Part shown: positions 22,456 through 32,053 of the stretch, piece after piece
How the letters are laid out: every line of letters begins with the position of its first letter
How positions within the stretch are numbered: the first letter of the stretch is position 1
NCBI GenBank assembly: GCA_020809705.1
Contig: CP085830.1
Span: forward strand, 558,001-622,000
DNA from: Calonectria ilicicola
Lineage: Eukaryota > Ascomycota > Sordariomycetes > Hypocreales > Nectriaceae
DNA: 64,000 nt
Direction of reading: 5' to 3'
The notes under the pieces: model-generated
Told to the model about the DNA's origin: nothing
What the model saw: only the letters and a program-made list of their open reading frames with translations
The model's database searches: none
Position numbers and translations under genes: made by a program

Positions 22456-23190
22456 TTTTTAATAATGGTAACTGAAGTCTCTTGGTCTTACTAACTCTCA
22501 ATATCCTCCTCTCCTTTAGCTCAATAGACAATGCCAAGCCAGGCAGGGTTGGGCGTGGAGATAAATGCCCATGAGCCCCAGACGTCATGACTAATTGCGG
22601 GGACAGCTCCGCGGAGAAGCCAAGCTCAAGAGCTGCAAGCTAATTTTCATGTGCACGTTGTCTCGGTGGCGGTCCGGGTGTGTTGGGTGTTGGACAAGCC
22701 ATTCATTCCATTTGCCCGTCCAGCCACTGACGCCAAACCCACTTTCTTGGCTCGAATAGTGCCGTTACCACTCATCACGCTGGAGCAATTAATAATGTAG
22801 GCCGTGGTTATTGTCTCGGATTCAACCCGAGATGTGACAAATACATACAGCGTATTTTTTTCTTCTCGGCATTCACTGGCAATAAGAAAAAAGTAGACTA
22901 GAGGAAAAGGGAGAAAAGTATTGATTTGCTGGCGACTATGGTATCCGCAAGATTGTAAATTCATGTGCGAATTGAAGTTTTATTATGAACAAGTGGGGAT
23001 TTCTAATACTGAAGAGAATGGATATAAACATTTTAATAGCAAGAGTTCGACTGACTTGCACTCAAATGCGAACACCTGCGTCACATTGATAGCTGTGAAG
23101 AATGAAATCTATCTATAATTCATCGCCCTTCAACTCATCAGGAAATAATAATAATAATAAAAAAAAAAAACTAGCCGATAAAACCAAAGC
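22456..23190. other. Intergenic between nitronate monooxygenase and regulator
   Basis: Promoter of the nitronate monooxygenase gene on the left and 3' flank of the Zn2Cys6 regulator on the right. Open frames of 105 and 65 codons have no coding character. Confidence 0.45.
23143..23171. repeat. (AAT)n and poly-A microsatellite
   Basis: Short AAT repeats followed directly by a run of A, just 3' of the regulator's stop codon. Likely length-variable between strains. Confidence 0.7.
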
Positions 23191-24909
23191 CTACATAGTG
23201 CTGATAATGCCTTCGTCCTTGAACATGTCTGGGGTCAATAGATGGTTGACTTCAAAGTAGGGAAGGCTGGACAAATCCTCAGCTAGGCTGTTGAGCCACC
23301 TCATATTAATTGGCGGCTGTATTTCGGTATCGACTCCCGCATCATCAGATGGCGCCACTGGATATTTATCCAAAATGCTCCCAAGAGCTGAAGCAGCTTT
23401 TTCTTTTCGTCGTTGTTGTAACAGGATAAGCAGAGATGCCGTTTTTAATGCATCTCGAGTAGCATCAGTATTGTACACCTCAGCTGCGTTTTGAAGGCAC
23501 TGCATCGCGTCTTTGAGTTGAGAAACTGCCGAGCAGGTGTCCATTGTGAGCAACACGCACACAATCTGAAAAGGCACGTTGACCATGTGATGCCAGGGTG
23601 CACGATCTTCGAGGATGGTCTGGCCAGCTTTAATCCCTTTTGAAGTCATTGAGAGTATCTGCTCAAACACATTTGCTGTAAAAGAAGTATTCATTGATTG
23701 TAAGCGACGGCATAGGCAGAGAGCCAGGTTGCATTGCGCGAGAATTGATGGGGGAGCAGAGTGCTGACGACTCAGGACTTCGTCAAATGCGGTTTCCAAC
23801 TCGGAAAAGTTTGGGGATTTTGTCGGATCTAGTTCTGCTGAATATGGCAAAAGAGCCATTATTTCGAGGGTGTGATCCCCAGGTCGCGGAGAGGGCATTG
23901 GGATGGTGACGTTGGGGAGCGTTACCCGTGAGCGCCCCATATCGAATGACATCCAAATGTTCAGATGCTGGGCGACAGCTACCAATCTGCTGCGCAGTTC
24001 CAAGTCAATTTCCTCGCGCGGTGAAGAGAGCACAGATTGGACTGATGGCGCCAAGTGCAGACCGGCTGCCTCGACCATGTGCATCAAGATGGAGCTCGCC
24101 ATCCATGCCGCATGATGAGTTTCCGCAATTCGCAGGTAGACGACCCGAAGCACCCAGGCAGTGATGGTGATGACGGTTGGCGGATCAGCTAATGACTGCT
24201 CCAAAATGCGTCGCGCAGATTCTACCAGATCGAGCTCTGCTGCTACCGGGCGCGCATCAGAAAACAAGAAACCGAGGGCTGCGATGCCGCACAGGACGGT
24301 ATCATGGGGCTGCGCCGAGGCTTGGGGGCCCCATCTTCTGCTAATGATGCGCTCGATTTCCTGGCGGTCGAGAAATCCATAGACGGGATCAACCTTTTCA
24401 AAGTATACAGTTGCCAGGCTTTGCATGTTCATGTAAGACAAGATGTCGGTAATGGGCCTCGGCACTGGTGGAGAGGTTGTCTTGCGGGCGCCGAGGAACG
24501 CATTCCAAGCAAAGGTTTGAAGCTGTGGCGCATCCTTTGGATCGAGCCTCAGGGCCAGCCTTCTGAGAAAAGCAGGGCCGGAATTAGCCTCAAGGGAGCG
24601 AATGTGGTTACGGGATGTTTCTCCAGAGGGAAGAGGCTGGGGCGACTGCGGTACTGGAGGCTCGCGCCGGACATGAGTTCGAGCATGAGTATGAGTATGA
24701 GTATTGCTGCTGCTGCTCAGGGCAGATGCATTTGACGCATCATCAGCCTGGCGTCTCCTCTTGTGTTCTGGCAATTCTTGGTATGTGCAGTCATACTCAA
24801 AACGGATGCATGTCGAACATGGCTGCGAGCCGTCGCACTTGCGCTTGAGGTCTCGGCATGTCTTGCACGCAACCCGCGAGCGCTTGCGACCCGGCTGTAG
24901 CTTGGGCAT
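23191..24909 (-). CDS. Zn2Cys6 transcription factor
   Basis: Single exon, 572 residues from the ATG at 24909 (an upstream in-frame ATG adds seven hydrophobic residues and is less likely). The zinc cluster is complete: CKTCRDLKRKCDGSQPCSTC followed by IRFEYDC, spacing CX2CX6CX5CX2CX6C, preceded by a basic KRSR patch. A linker with a His-Thr repeat (THTHTHARTH) follows. From about 150 to 540 comes the Fungal_trans region, with MNMQSLATVYFEKVDPVYGF and, further on, LRVVYLRIAETHHAAWMASS. The protein should bind CGG-type elements in the nucleus. It faces the transporter gene across a 1.1-kb shared promoter, so it may regulate that gene and perhaps the neighbouring enzymes; this is inference. Confidence 0.92.
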   Translation of the reverse strand: MPKLQPGRKRSRVACKTCRDLKRKCDGSQPCSTCIRFEYDCTYQELPEHKRRRQADDASNASALSSSSNTHTHTHARTHVRREPPVPQSPQPLPSGETSRNHIRSLEANSGPAFLRRLALRLDPKDAPQLQTFAWNAFLGARKTTSPPVPRPITDILSYMNMQSLATVYFEKVDPVYGFLDRQEIERIISRRWGPQASAQPHDTVLCGIAALGFLFSDARPVAAELDLVESARRILEQSLADPPTVITITAWVLRVVYLRIAETHHAAWMASSILMHMVEAAGLHLAPSVQSVLSSPREEIDLELRSRLVAVAQHLNIWMSFDMGRSRVTLPNVTIPMPSPRPGDHTLEIMALLPYSAELDPTKSPNFSELETAFDEVLSRQHSAPPSILAQCNLALCLCRRLQSMNTSFTANVFEQILSMTSKGIKAGQTILEDRAPWHHMVNVPFQIVCVLLTMDTCSAVSQLKDAMQCLQNAAEVYNTDATRDALKTASLLILLQQRRKEKAASALGSILDKYPVAPSDDAGVDTEIQPPINMRWLNSLAEDLSSLPYFEVNHLLTPDMFKDEGIISTM

Positions 24910-26036
24910 GAGAAGGAGAAGGGGAATCACGTGCGTCGGAGCTCAGTGCGAGGGCAGGGCTGGGCTAGCCGCCTGGAAGAGCAGATGAAGGGCAATGACG
25001 TTGTAAGAGCGAGTATAGCACAGGGCGTGGCCGTTGATTAATGAGGTGCAGGGGACGGATGCGGGCGGGAATGACGGGAAGAACGGGAACATGGGGACGC
25101 GGTCAGATGGGTGAGAGAATAGTTAGTTCTGGAGTAGCACGCGCGACCCCGCCACCCACACACACACACAGACACAGACGGGGTTGAAGAAAGCATAATT
25201 TTGCTGCGTGAGAAGATGTAGGTAATGGTTTTTGTCATGGGGAGAATGAGGAAACGTGTATGAACAGGAACCTGTAAAAAGTAGTAAAGTGGCCTGATTT
25301 CCGTCTCTCTGTGCAGTCGACGTGTAACAATCTGTCTCTTCCTTGCGTCCGGCCATTATTGTGTTCGTGTTGCTGTGTCTCACTCTCTTTCAACACTTGT
25401 CGCCGACCAAGTCTTTCCTGCCTTTGCCCTCTAGACACCGCCGATCTTTCTCTCATTTCTCACACTCACCCATTACTTCTGCTTACCTTACCTCTTGGCA
25501 ACCAAGCCCCCCCTCATGTGACCATCTTAGCCTGTGCTGTGCTGTGTGACTCTTGGTCGGTGGCTTGCTCCCGCAGCGAACCACTCCGCTGAACACGACC
25601 AACTACAGTGGGGTCGACGTGCTGTAGAATAGCGGGAAAGGCGTGCGCTACTGCACTCACAGCGCCACTGGTACTGACGAACCGCCTACAAAGCAACCAT
25701 TTTGTGGTCCGTTCGTCGGAACGGGCACGACGGCAATGACGGGTAAAATGGCTATCGCGGGAATTACGGTGTCGGCAAATGCACGTAGCTTCACATGTGC
25801 GCATCGTGACAAATCCGTAGAATCAACTCTGTTGAGATAAGATTTCAAATTCTCATCGATTCATCTCCTACTTTGCTTTACTTTAAGGATTCCTTGTTTC
25901 CACCTTTAGTTGCATGTCAATTGCTGTGGTTCACGTCCACTCACTCTCTCCATCTCACAACCCAATTCAAACAAATCTGTAAAAAATACAACCCCCCTTT
26001 TACAAACCAAGCCAAGCCGAGCCCGCAAAACAAAAA
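24910..26036. promoter_or_regulatory. Divergent promoter between the Zn2Cys6 regulator and MFS transporter
   Basis: Holds both 5' regions. It includes a CA repeat at about 25156-25170, CT-rich stretches (25370-25500 and 25920-25970) typical of fungal promoters, and a CGG-N10-CCG inverted pair near 25558-25574 that could bind a Zn2Cys6 dimer. The binding site is only a pattern match. No gene seen on either strand. Confidence 0.4.
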
Positions 26037-27320
26037 ATGGCACCAGTGCAAGAAATGGAAACCGACGGCAATCAATCCAGCGATCTCGAGCATTGCACCC
26101 AAAAACCGCCCGACGCCAATCCGCCGCCAGATGGAGGCTTCGAAGCCTGGATGCAAGTTCTGTACGGCCACCTCGTCTTCTTCAACACTTGGGGCGTGGC
26201 CAATGGCTTCGGAGTCTTTCAGCAGTACTACCTCCAGCACCTTGGTCAATCTGACTCGGCCATTTCGTGGATCGGTAGCGTCCAAGTTTTCCTCTTGTTT
26301 TTCGTTGGTGTCGTGGCAGGCCGCCTAAGCGACGCAGGCTATTTCCGCGTCGCCTTTGTCACTGGCGTCTTCCTCCAAGTCCTGGGCCTGTTCATGACTT
26401 CGTTGGGAACTAAATACTGGCACATATTCCTCTCTCAGGCCGTATGTCTCGGTTTGGGTAACGGCTGCACCTTCTGCCCTGCGCTTTCAGTACTGTCTCA
26501 GTATTTCAAGCGCCAGCGCGCCTTTGCCGTTGGTCTCGCAGCCGCGGGTGCCGCCGTCGGAGGACTAGTCTACCCAATTTTGATCAACAGACTAATTTTC
26601 TACGACAATGTCGGATTCCCCTGGACTCTCCGAATCATGGGATTCATCATGTTGGTTACTTATATCCCCTGCATTATTGGCATTAAGCCGCGGTTACCGC
26701 CTCGCAAAGCTGGGCCATGGATCGACACCACTGCTTTTCATGAGCCATCATTTATCCTGTTTGGACTGGGATGGTTCTTCAACTTTTGGGGCCTATACTT
26801 TGCATTCTTCTACCTCGGAACTTTTGCCCGCTCCCAAATTGGCCTAAGCGAAACCATTTGGCTGATCATGATTCTCAACGGAGTCGGCATTGTGGGACGT
26901 ATTTTGCCCACTCTTGTCGCTGATAGAGCCACTGGGCTGCTCAACATTGCAGTTCCCGTCAGTATTGGAACAGGGTTGGTGGTATACTGCTGGGCAGCCG
27001 TAGACTCTGAAGGCGGGCTGTACGCATTTGCGGTTGTCTACGGTTTGCTTGCCGCCGCACTGCAAGCTCTGTTGCCAGCTGTTGCAACAACCATGACGCC
27101 TGATCCCAGCAGAACAGGAACTCGGGTGGGAATGCTCATGACCTTTGTGAGTTTCTCAAATCTCACGGGCCCTTCAATCTGTGGTGCCATAATTAAAAGC
27201 CAAGGTGGAAGCTACCTTGGTGCCCAAATGTTCGCCGGAACTTCCATCATGTTGGGGTCGGCGTTCATGTTGTCAGCCAGAATCGTAAAAACAGGTTTTG
27301 TGCTCAAGGTCAAGGTGTAA
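26037..27320 (+). CDS. MFS transporter, monocarboxylate transporter-like
   Basis: Single exon, 427 residues. The start context (CAAAAAATGG) and the preceding A/C-rich leader are good. A 30-residue acidic cytosolic head ends with PPPDGGFEAWMQVLYGHLVF, where DGG(F/W)(E/G)W is the TM1 entry motif of monocarboxylate (SLC16/Mch-like) transporters. About twelve membrane spans follow, including GLGNGCTFCPALSVLSQYFK and RAFAVGLAAAGAAVGGLVYP, which correspond to TM4-TM5 of the family, and GVGIVGRILPTLVADR in the second half. Expected to move a small carboxylate across the plasma or an internal membrane; fungal members often have other substrates such as riboflavin or siderophore precursors. Divergently paired with the Zn2Cys6 gene. 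Confidence 0.93.
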   Translation: MAPVQEMETDGNQSSDLEHCTQKPPDANPPPDGGFEAWMQVLYGHLVFFNTWGVANGFGVFQQYYLQHLGQSDSAISWIGSVQVFLLFFVGVVAGRLSDAGYFRVAFVTGVFLQVLGLFMTSLGTKYWHIFLSQAVCLGLGNGCTFCPALSVLSQYFKRQRAFAVGLAAAGAAVGGLVYPILINRLIFYDNVGFPWTLRIMGFIMLVTYIPCIIGIKPRLPPRKAGPWIDTTAFHEPSFILFGLGWFFNFWGLYFAFFYLGTFARSQIGLSETIWLIMILNGVGIVGRILPTLVADRATGLLNIAVPVSIGTGLVVYCWAAVDSEGGLYAFAVVYGLLAAALQALLPAVATTMTPDPSRTGTRVGMLMTFVSFSNLTGPSICGAIIKSQGGSYLGAQMFAGTSIMLGSAFMLSARIVKTGFVLKVKV

Positions 27321-28083
27321 AGTTTAAATCCCTAGATTTGTTAGTTGTCTTTGATGTTCTGTAAATATTTTTGGTCCAAGACCAGCGGATTATTTGGCTT
27401 CCCATATACGCTATGTAGCTAGTAAAATTACTGTGTTGTGTGTTCGCTGTCTAAGAGTTGGCAGATAACTCAATACTTCCATACGTTATGTTTTTGACTC
27501 TGAATTAAAACGGCTTTGTTGTTTTCCACACAAAAAATGCTCTTGTCAGCCGGAGGCAGAGAAAAGACGCTTGAGTTGTCAAGTTAGCTGGAATAAAGAA
27601 ATTTTCAACTTGAATGCCAAGTTTCTACGAAAATGAACAAACCATATTATTATCATTATTCGAGTGGGATTTCAAAACACTGTAGTCACGTGGTAAAGAT
27701 ATGGCGATTAAAATAAGCGCCAACTTTAAACTCCTTGTCAATTACGTTGGACACATCTCACGGCAGTTGGCTCCATCTCGGCATTGCCTCGCTCGCCCGC
27801 ACTGCATGCCGCGACGCAAAGAAGCTTAACAGACAGATTCAACTCCCCCAGATTCCCAGAGGCCTGGAATCCCAAGGGCTTGGATCCCAAGGGGGCGCAG
27901 ATGCAGCTCTAGATCTCATTTTCATGGCGCCACCTGTTGTGGAGGGGCCCTTGCATAGCGGAGTAGATAGTGGCGTGAGGTGAGCAGCACAGATTGAATT
28001 CCGAGGAGAAACACTTCTTGCATTTGTAAATTCCAGACAGTAAGCTTATATTTTATCTTGTGGTCCCAGATCTAGTCAAAGTA
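27321..28083. other. Intergenic
   Basis: 3' flanks of two convergent genes. A direct repeat AAT/ATCCCAAGG at 27867-27894 was noticed inside a weak 82-codon open frame that I do not support as a gene. Confidence 0.4.
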
Positions 28084-28646
28084 TCATGCAGTCGACGTAG
28101 CATCAGTCGATGGGGCACCAACCTTGGGTTCCTCCTCCTTAGCGTCGGTGGCCTCAGGTTCAGGTCGTTTATATTCACCCTTGGCAATCATATCGTTGAT
28201 GGTTCTTTGAGTAACCATCATTGCTTCAACACCAGCAGGGGTACCACAGTAGACTGTTGCTTGGAGAACGAGTTCCCTAATCTCAACTTCGGTCACGCCA
28301 TTGTTGATGGCGCCACGAGTGTGCAGAGCCAACTCCAACCAGGCCTTCTGGCCAATGATGAAACCCATGGCTGGTATTGTTAGCACGTGTATCCTTTATC
28401 TATGGATGGAGAAAGCCAATAATTTCACTTACTGATTAAGCTGCGAGTTCTGCGATCCATGCCGGGGCGTCTCCAGAGATCACCCCAGGCAAATCTAGTG
28501 ATAAGCTCTTGACCAGGCATGGTCCATTCATTGGCGTTTTTCAAGGCCTGGTCAACGTACTCGTCACCAAGAACTTCCCGACGAACCTTGACACCCTCTT
28601 CAAAGAGGTGGCGGTTAAGCTCGTCATACTTGGAGTCTGCAGACAT
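28084..28646 (-). CDS. Carboxymuconolactone decarboxylase family protein
   Basis: Two exons, 28646-28433 and 28370-28084, intron 28371-28432 (GTAAGT..CCAG); 166 residues. The start [20 protein letters not shown] matches the N-terminus of gamma-carboxymuconolactone decarboxylases. The core has [20 protein letters not shown], then [20 protein letters not shown] and [13 protein letters not shown], the helix-turn-helix surface that forms the active site. The family enzyme removes CO2 in the protocatechuate branch of the beta-ketoadipate route, but many fungal members belong to other pathways or are peroxidase-like. The C-terminal extension is acidic and Pro-rich. Cytosolic, no targeting signal seen. 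Intact. Confidence 0.92.
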
Positions 28647-30091
28647 GATGAATGAGTAGGAGAAAGGATGGGTATGAAATTGAAATTGGTTTTGATGGCA
28701 AGGCTGCAGGCTCAATGGACTCTCACAAGGCTCAAGAGAAAGATTATAACAGTTGATTAAGATATTCACTCTTGATTAAGAGAGGAGAAGAGAGGTAAAC
28801 AAATATCTGGAAACTCACATTGAGGGACGTTGCCGGACCGGAATCTGGACGGCCTCCGTAATCAATTATCCCCACCACTGTCCCCGTGCTCGGAGCTATC
28901 CTGCATTAGGTGAGTCTCGTGGTATATTCATCGTCTTGTAAAACGCTCATTTTTCACTGGTCGCTAGCCTTACCGTCAAAGACAGGGGATTGACGCGCAA
29001 TGCCGTCGTGCCATCCCGCGACTCCATCCGCATCTGCACACCCGTTTTGCAGTCTCCACTCCTCCTCGAGGCAGGGGGAAACCTTGACTTGTCTAATCTC
29101 ACCCCTCCCCCCCTGGACGACAGCATTTGCCTGCATACACACACGTCTGCCAAGAGCGGAGGGATTAATTTGAACCGAAAAGACTTGCGGCTAAAGCTTC
29201 TTTTATCAAACCATGGAAAGATAACCTTAGAATAATGTTCTTTAGTCGTTAAAATAATATGAAATTTACTTTCGTTATCCTGCAGACTTTTTTTGCAGTT
29301 CAGCAAAATTTCTCTCACCAATGTAATTTGTCATTTCATTATGCCAAACGTTACATCAGAAATAGATCAACATCAGACAATGTACCTGTACTTTTGCCCA
29401 TTTTCCCTGCCTTTTTGGCCGTCATGTAAAGTACGAAAATTATCCCGGCATGCTCCGCATTAAATGCCTCACTACGCCGTAATTATTGCCCTATCCTATT
29501 GGAACTGACAAATGACACCGTTTTGCTATGCGTCCCCACTTCTACACCACGAGGATGCGAAAGTAGATGATCATTCGTCCAAATACTAACTCTCGGTGGT
29601 TTACGCGGGCCTTCTCACATTGTGAGTATTCACATTCTGAACTGTTCAATTCACACCATTATAGGAATTATTATGCAAACAATGTAAAACTTTTCCTAGT
29701 TCACGTGCTAATTGTTGGGAATAGCTGCTTAGATGATCGCCCTTTTGTAGTCATGATCAAGAATGTATTAGAAGATGCCATTTGATCTATTATTGTTTAT
29801 TGTTTACAAAGTAGCAGGTAGTTCAAACTAGTATTGTTCACATTTTTAAATTTTGAAAGACTGAGAGAGAAACTGTTTTTTTTAGGTTTAATAATAAAAA
29901 AAGAAAATCAACTTTTTATTTTTGCTTGATATCGTACTCTAGAAAACATTCGAACTATGCTAAATCGTAAAAGACAGGAGCGTAAAAGGAACAACAGCAT
30001 GCGTATTTTGAGAAAACAGTGCGGCACAAACTAAAATTGCTCTTTTGAGTTGCGGTAGAGCTTGGAGAAAATTGAGAAGAAAAGCTTGTAG
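28647..30091. other. Intergenic, about 1.4 kb, AT-rich to the right
   Basis: Promoter of the decarboxylase gene and 3' flank of the FAD/NAD(P) gene. Open frames near 28947-29321 lack coding character. 29800-30010 is AT-rich with A and T runs. Confidence 0.45.
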
Positions 30092-32053
30092 TCAAACAAC
30101 AGGGAGAGCACGCTGCCAGAACAAGCCCAGGGCGATTCTGGCTCTGGGGAGGGCACCACTCTCGGCGCGCTCTGGCTTCTGGACAACAATGAGGTCGTTC
30201 TTGGCCTCGCCTAGGGCACCGCGAGCCACGGCGTCACAGTCTGTGAGAGTGACGGAGTTGACTCCAGGACGGGCACCGGCAACAGTGACCCAGTGGACAC
30301 CCTCAGTAGGGACACCAACAGCGAATCGCCTGGGGTGGGCGTGGCCAGCACCATCAATGAGACGGTAGGGGCTGTGGGTAATGTCCATGGCACCAGTCTC
30401 GTAGCCGTCAATGGTGTGGGCACGGCACTGGCCAGTAGCGAGGAGGTGGTTGAGGAGCTTGTCGCCAGACTTGCGGTAGTGGGGCACAGGGAGACGAGCC
30501 TCAACAAGAGAAGTAACGCGGACGTCAGAGCCGGGAACTTCGGGAGACTTGGCGAACCAGGCACCATCCTCGGCGCGGACCTCGACACGGGGTCCGAGGA
30601 CATCCAAAACACCAGCCTCAATAAGGGCAATCATCTGCTCCATGCGGATGCGAGGGGGTCCAATGGACAGGTAGGCGTTAAGGGGGGTGTACCAGTGGTC
30701 GAGGTCATCGCGGTATGAGTTGCCAGTAATGCCGTTGTGGTCCACAATAAGACGGAGCTCGTTTCGCAGATCGCGCATGCAGTCGAGGGCAGACTTGAGG
30801 GGACCGTCGACGTTGTTGAGTCGGGCCTGGGCAGCATCCTCGCGGAGGTAGGCAAGGAGCCAGTCGCGCCACTCACCAGCAGAGGTGAAGACACGGTCAC
30901 CCTGGGGGCGCTCAATGTGGTCCCAAGACCAGCGGTTGGCCTCAGGGACGCCAAACTCTTCAAGAACCTGGGCCTCCTCGGCACTACCGTGGCCAGTAGC
31001 AAGGAACTTGTCCTGGAAGGCGTTGATCTTCTCCTTGTCATCGCCGTTGGCCCTGAGCATGGCCTCGTAGTAGACAAACTCGACCTCCTTGGCAACAAGG
31101 GGCCAGATCTCGCTGCGGAAGTCAGGGGCGTTGCCGGACTCGGCACGCTGGCGCCACTCATCGATGACATTCTCCTTCAGGAGAAGAGGCATGTGACGGC
31201 CGTAAGCACCCTTGGCGTTGTCACCACGGGAGTGGTACGGGATTCCACGGCGGGAAGCGGCATAGAGGCGGGGCTCCTCGCCGGAGGGTTCGTACTTGAG
31301 ACCGGCCTCAGTGCGGACAAACTTGCCGCCACGGCCGTTGGTGAACAGGGACATGTAGTCGAAGAAGTTGAGACCAATACCTCGCAGGAGGACTGGCTCG
31401 CCGGCGGCAATGGTGGACAGGTCAACGTCAGCTGGGTTGGAAGGCTGGAAGTGGCGCAGGCCGTTGGCCTCAGCGTAGGCGGTGATCTCGTCGAGCTTGG
31501 CTTCGGGCTGAAGAGGCAGATGACCCTGGGCCAGGATGACGGAAGCCAGGCCAGTGATGGTGAGGCCGGTGGAGAGGCCGAGAGTCTGGCGGCCATCAGG
31601 AGTGTCGTCGAGGCTGGTAGCGAGAGCAGTGTGCACCTCAACCTCAACTCCAGCGGGAGCGGTGCGGACAGTCTCGTTGAAGACCCATTCAAGGTAGGCA
31701 CCATACTGGGCACGAGTGGCGTAATCGTCAGGGCCGAGTCCGAGACCTGCTTCTACACCCCACTCGTAAAGACTAGGTCCGTGGCGGACGGGACCGTCGC
31801 AGATAACACTGTCATCAGTGTACATTGTGATCTGGGAAGTCACAGTGTTCATCAATAGATGAGGAGACTGGTCTTGGCGCCAGACGAGACCAGGACCAGG
31901 AGGAGATGGGTCGACCATGTGAATAGTCAACTTCTGGCCCTGGGCAATGTACTCTGAGGCCGAGGCGCAGACTCGCTCCAGAGCGCTAGTTCCACGGGGT
32001 CCAGCGCCAACAATAGCGACGTGGACGTGAGAGTTCTGAGTAGAGAAAGGCAT
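30092..32053 (-). CDS. FAD/NAD(P)-binding oxidoreductase of bacterial type
   Basis: Single exon, 653 residues from ATG 32053. The N-terminus is a Rossmann nucleotide-binding motif, HVAIVGAGPRGTSALERV, and the region SPPGPGLVWRQDQSPHLLMN is typical of the FAD-NAD(P)-binding family (Pfam NAD_binding_9), which is best known from actinobacteria. A second site-like region, EPVLLRGIGLNFFDYMSLFT, and a ~250-residue C-terminal part are also present. The gene is strongly GC3-biased, so long open frames exist on the opposite strand. It is intronless in a window where almost all genes of this length are split. Function is unresolved; a flavin-dependent oxidation of a small molecule is likely. Bacterial ancestry is possible, but high expression could also explain the codon bias. 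Confidence 0.85.
   Translation of the reverse strand: MPFSTQNSHVHVAIVGAGPRGTSALERVCASASEYIAQGQKLTIHMVDPSPPGPGLVWRQDQSPHLLMNTVTSQITMYTDDSVICDGPVRHGPSLYEWGVEAGLGLGPDDYATRAQYGAYLEWVFNETVRTAPAGVEVEVHTALATSLDDTPDGRQTLGLSTGLTITGLASVILAQGHLPLQPEAKLDEITAYAEANGLRHFQPSNPADVDLSTIAAGEPVLLRGIGLNFFDYMSLFTNGRGGKFVRTEAGLKYEPSGEEPRLYAASRRGIPYHSRGDNAKGAYGRHMPLLLKENVIDEWRQRAESGNAPDFRSEIWPLVAKEVEFVYYEAMLRANGDDKEKINAFQDKFLATGHGSAEEAQVLEEFGVPEANRWSWDHIERPQGDRVFTSAGEWRDWLLAYLREDAAQARLNNVDGPLKSALDCMRDLRNELRLIVDHNGITGNSYRDDLDHWYTPLNAYLSIGPPRIRMEQMIALIEAGVLDVLGPRVEVRAEDGAWFAKSPEVPGSDVRVTSLVEARLPVPHYRKSGDKLLNHLLATGQCRAHTIDGYETGAMDITHSPYRLIDGAGHAHPRRFAVGVPTEGVHWVTVAGARPGVNSVTLTDCDAVARGALGEAKNDLIVVQKPERAESGALPRARIALGLFWQRALPVV

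Noticed and set aside
24304..24735. 143-codon open frame, plus strand
   Set aside because: Antisense to the Zn2Cys6 regulator, which has a complete domain structure.
27735..27983. 82-codon open frame with CCCAAGG repeats
   Set aside because: No start context, no motif, and frame content is explained by a short local repeat.
28947..29321. 124-codon open frame, minus strand
   Set aside because: Overlapped by a frame on the other strand, no homology-like pattern, no splice links.
30737..31858. 373-codon open frame on the plus strand
   Set aside because: Lies antisense to the FAD/NAD(P) enzyme; its openness follows from the strong GC3 bias of the real gene, and its product is low-complexity Val/Gly/Leu.
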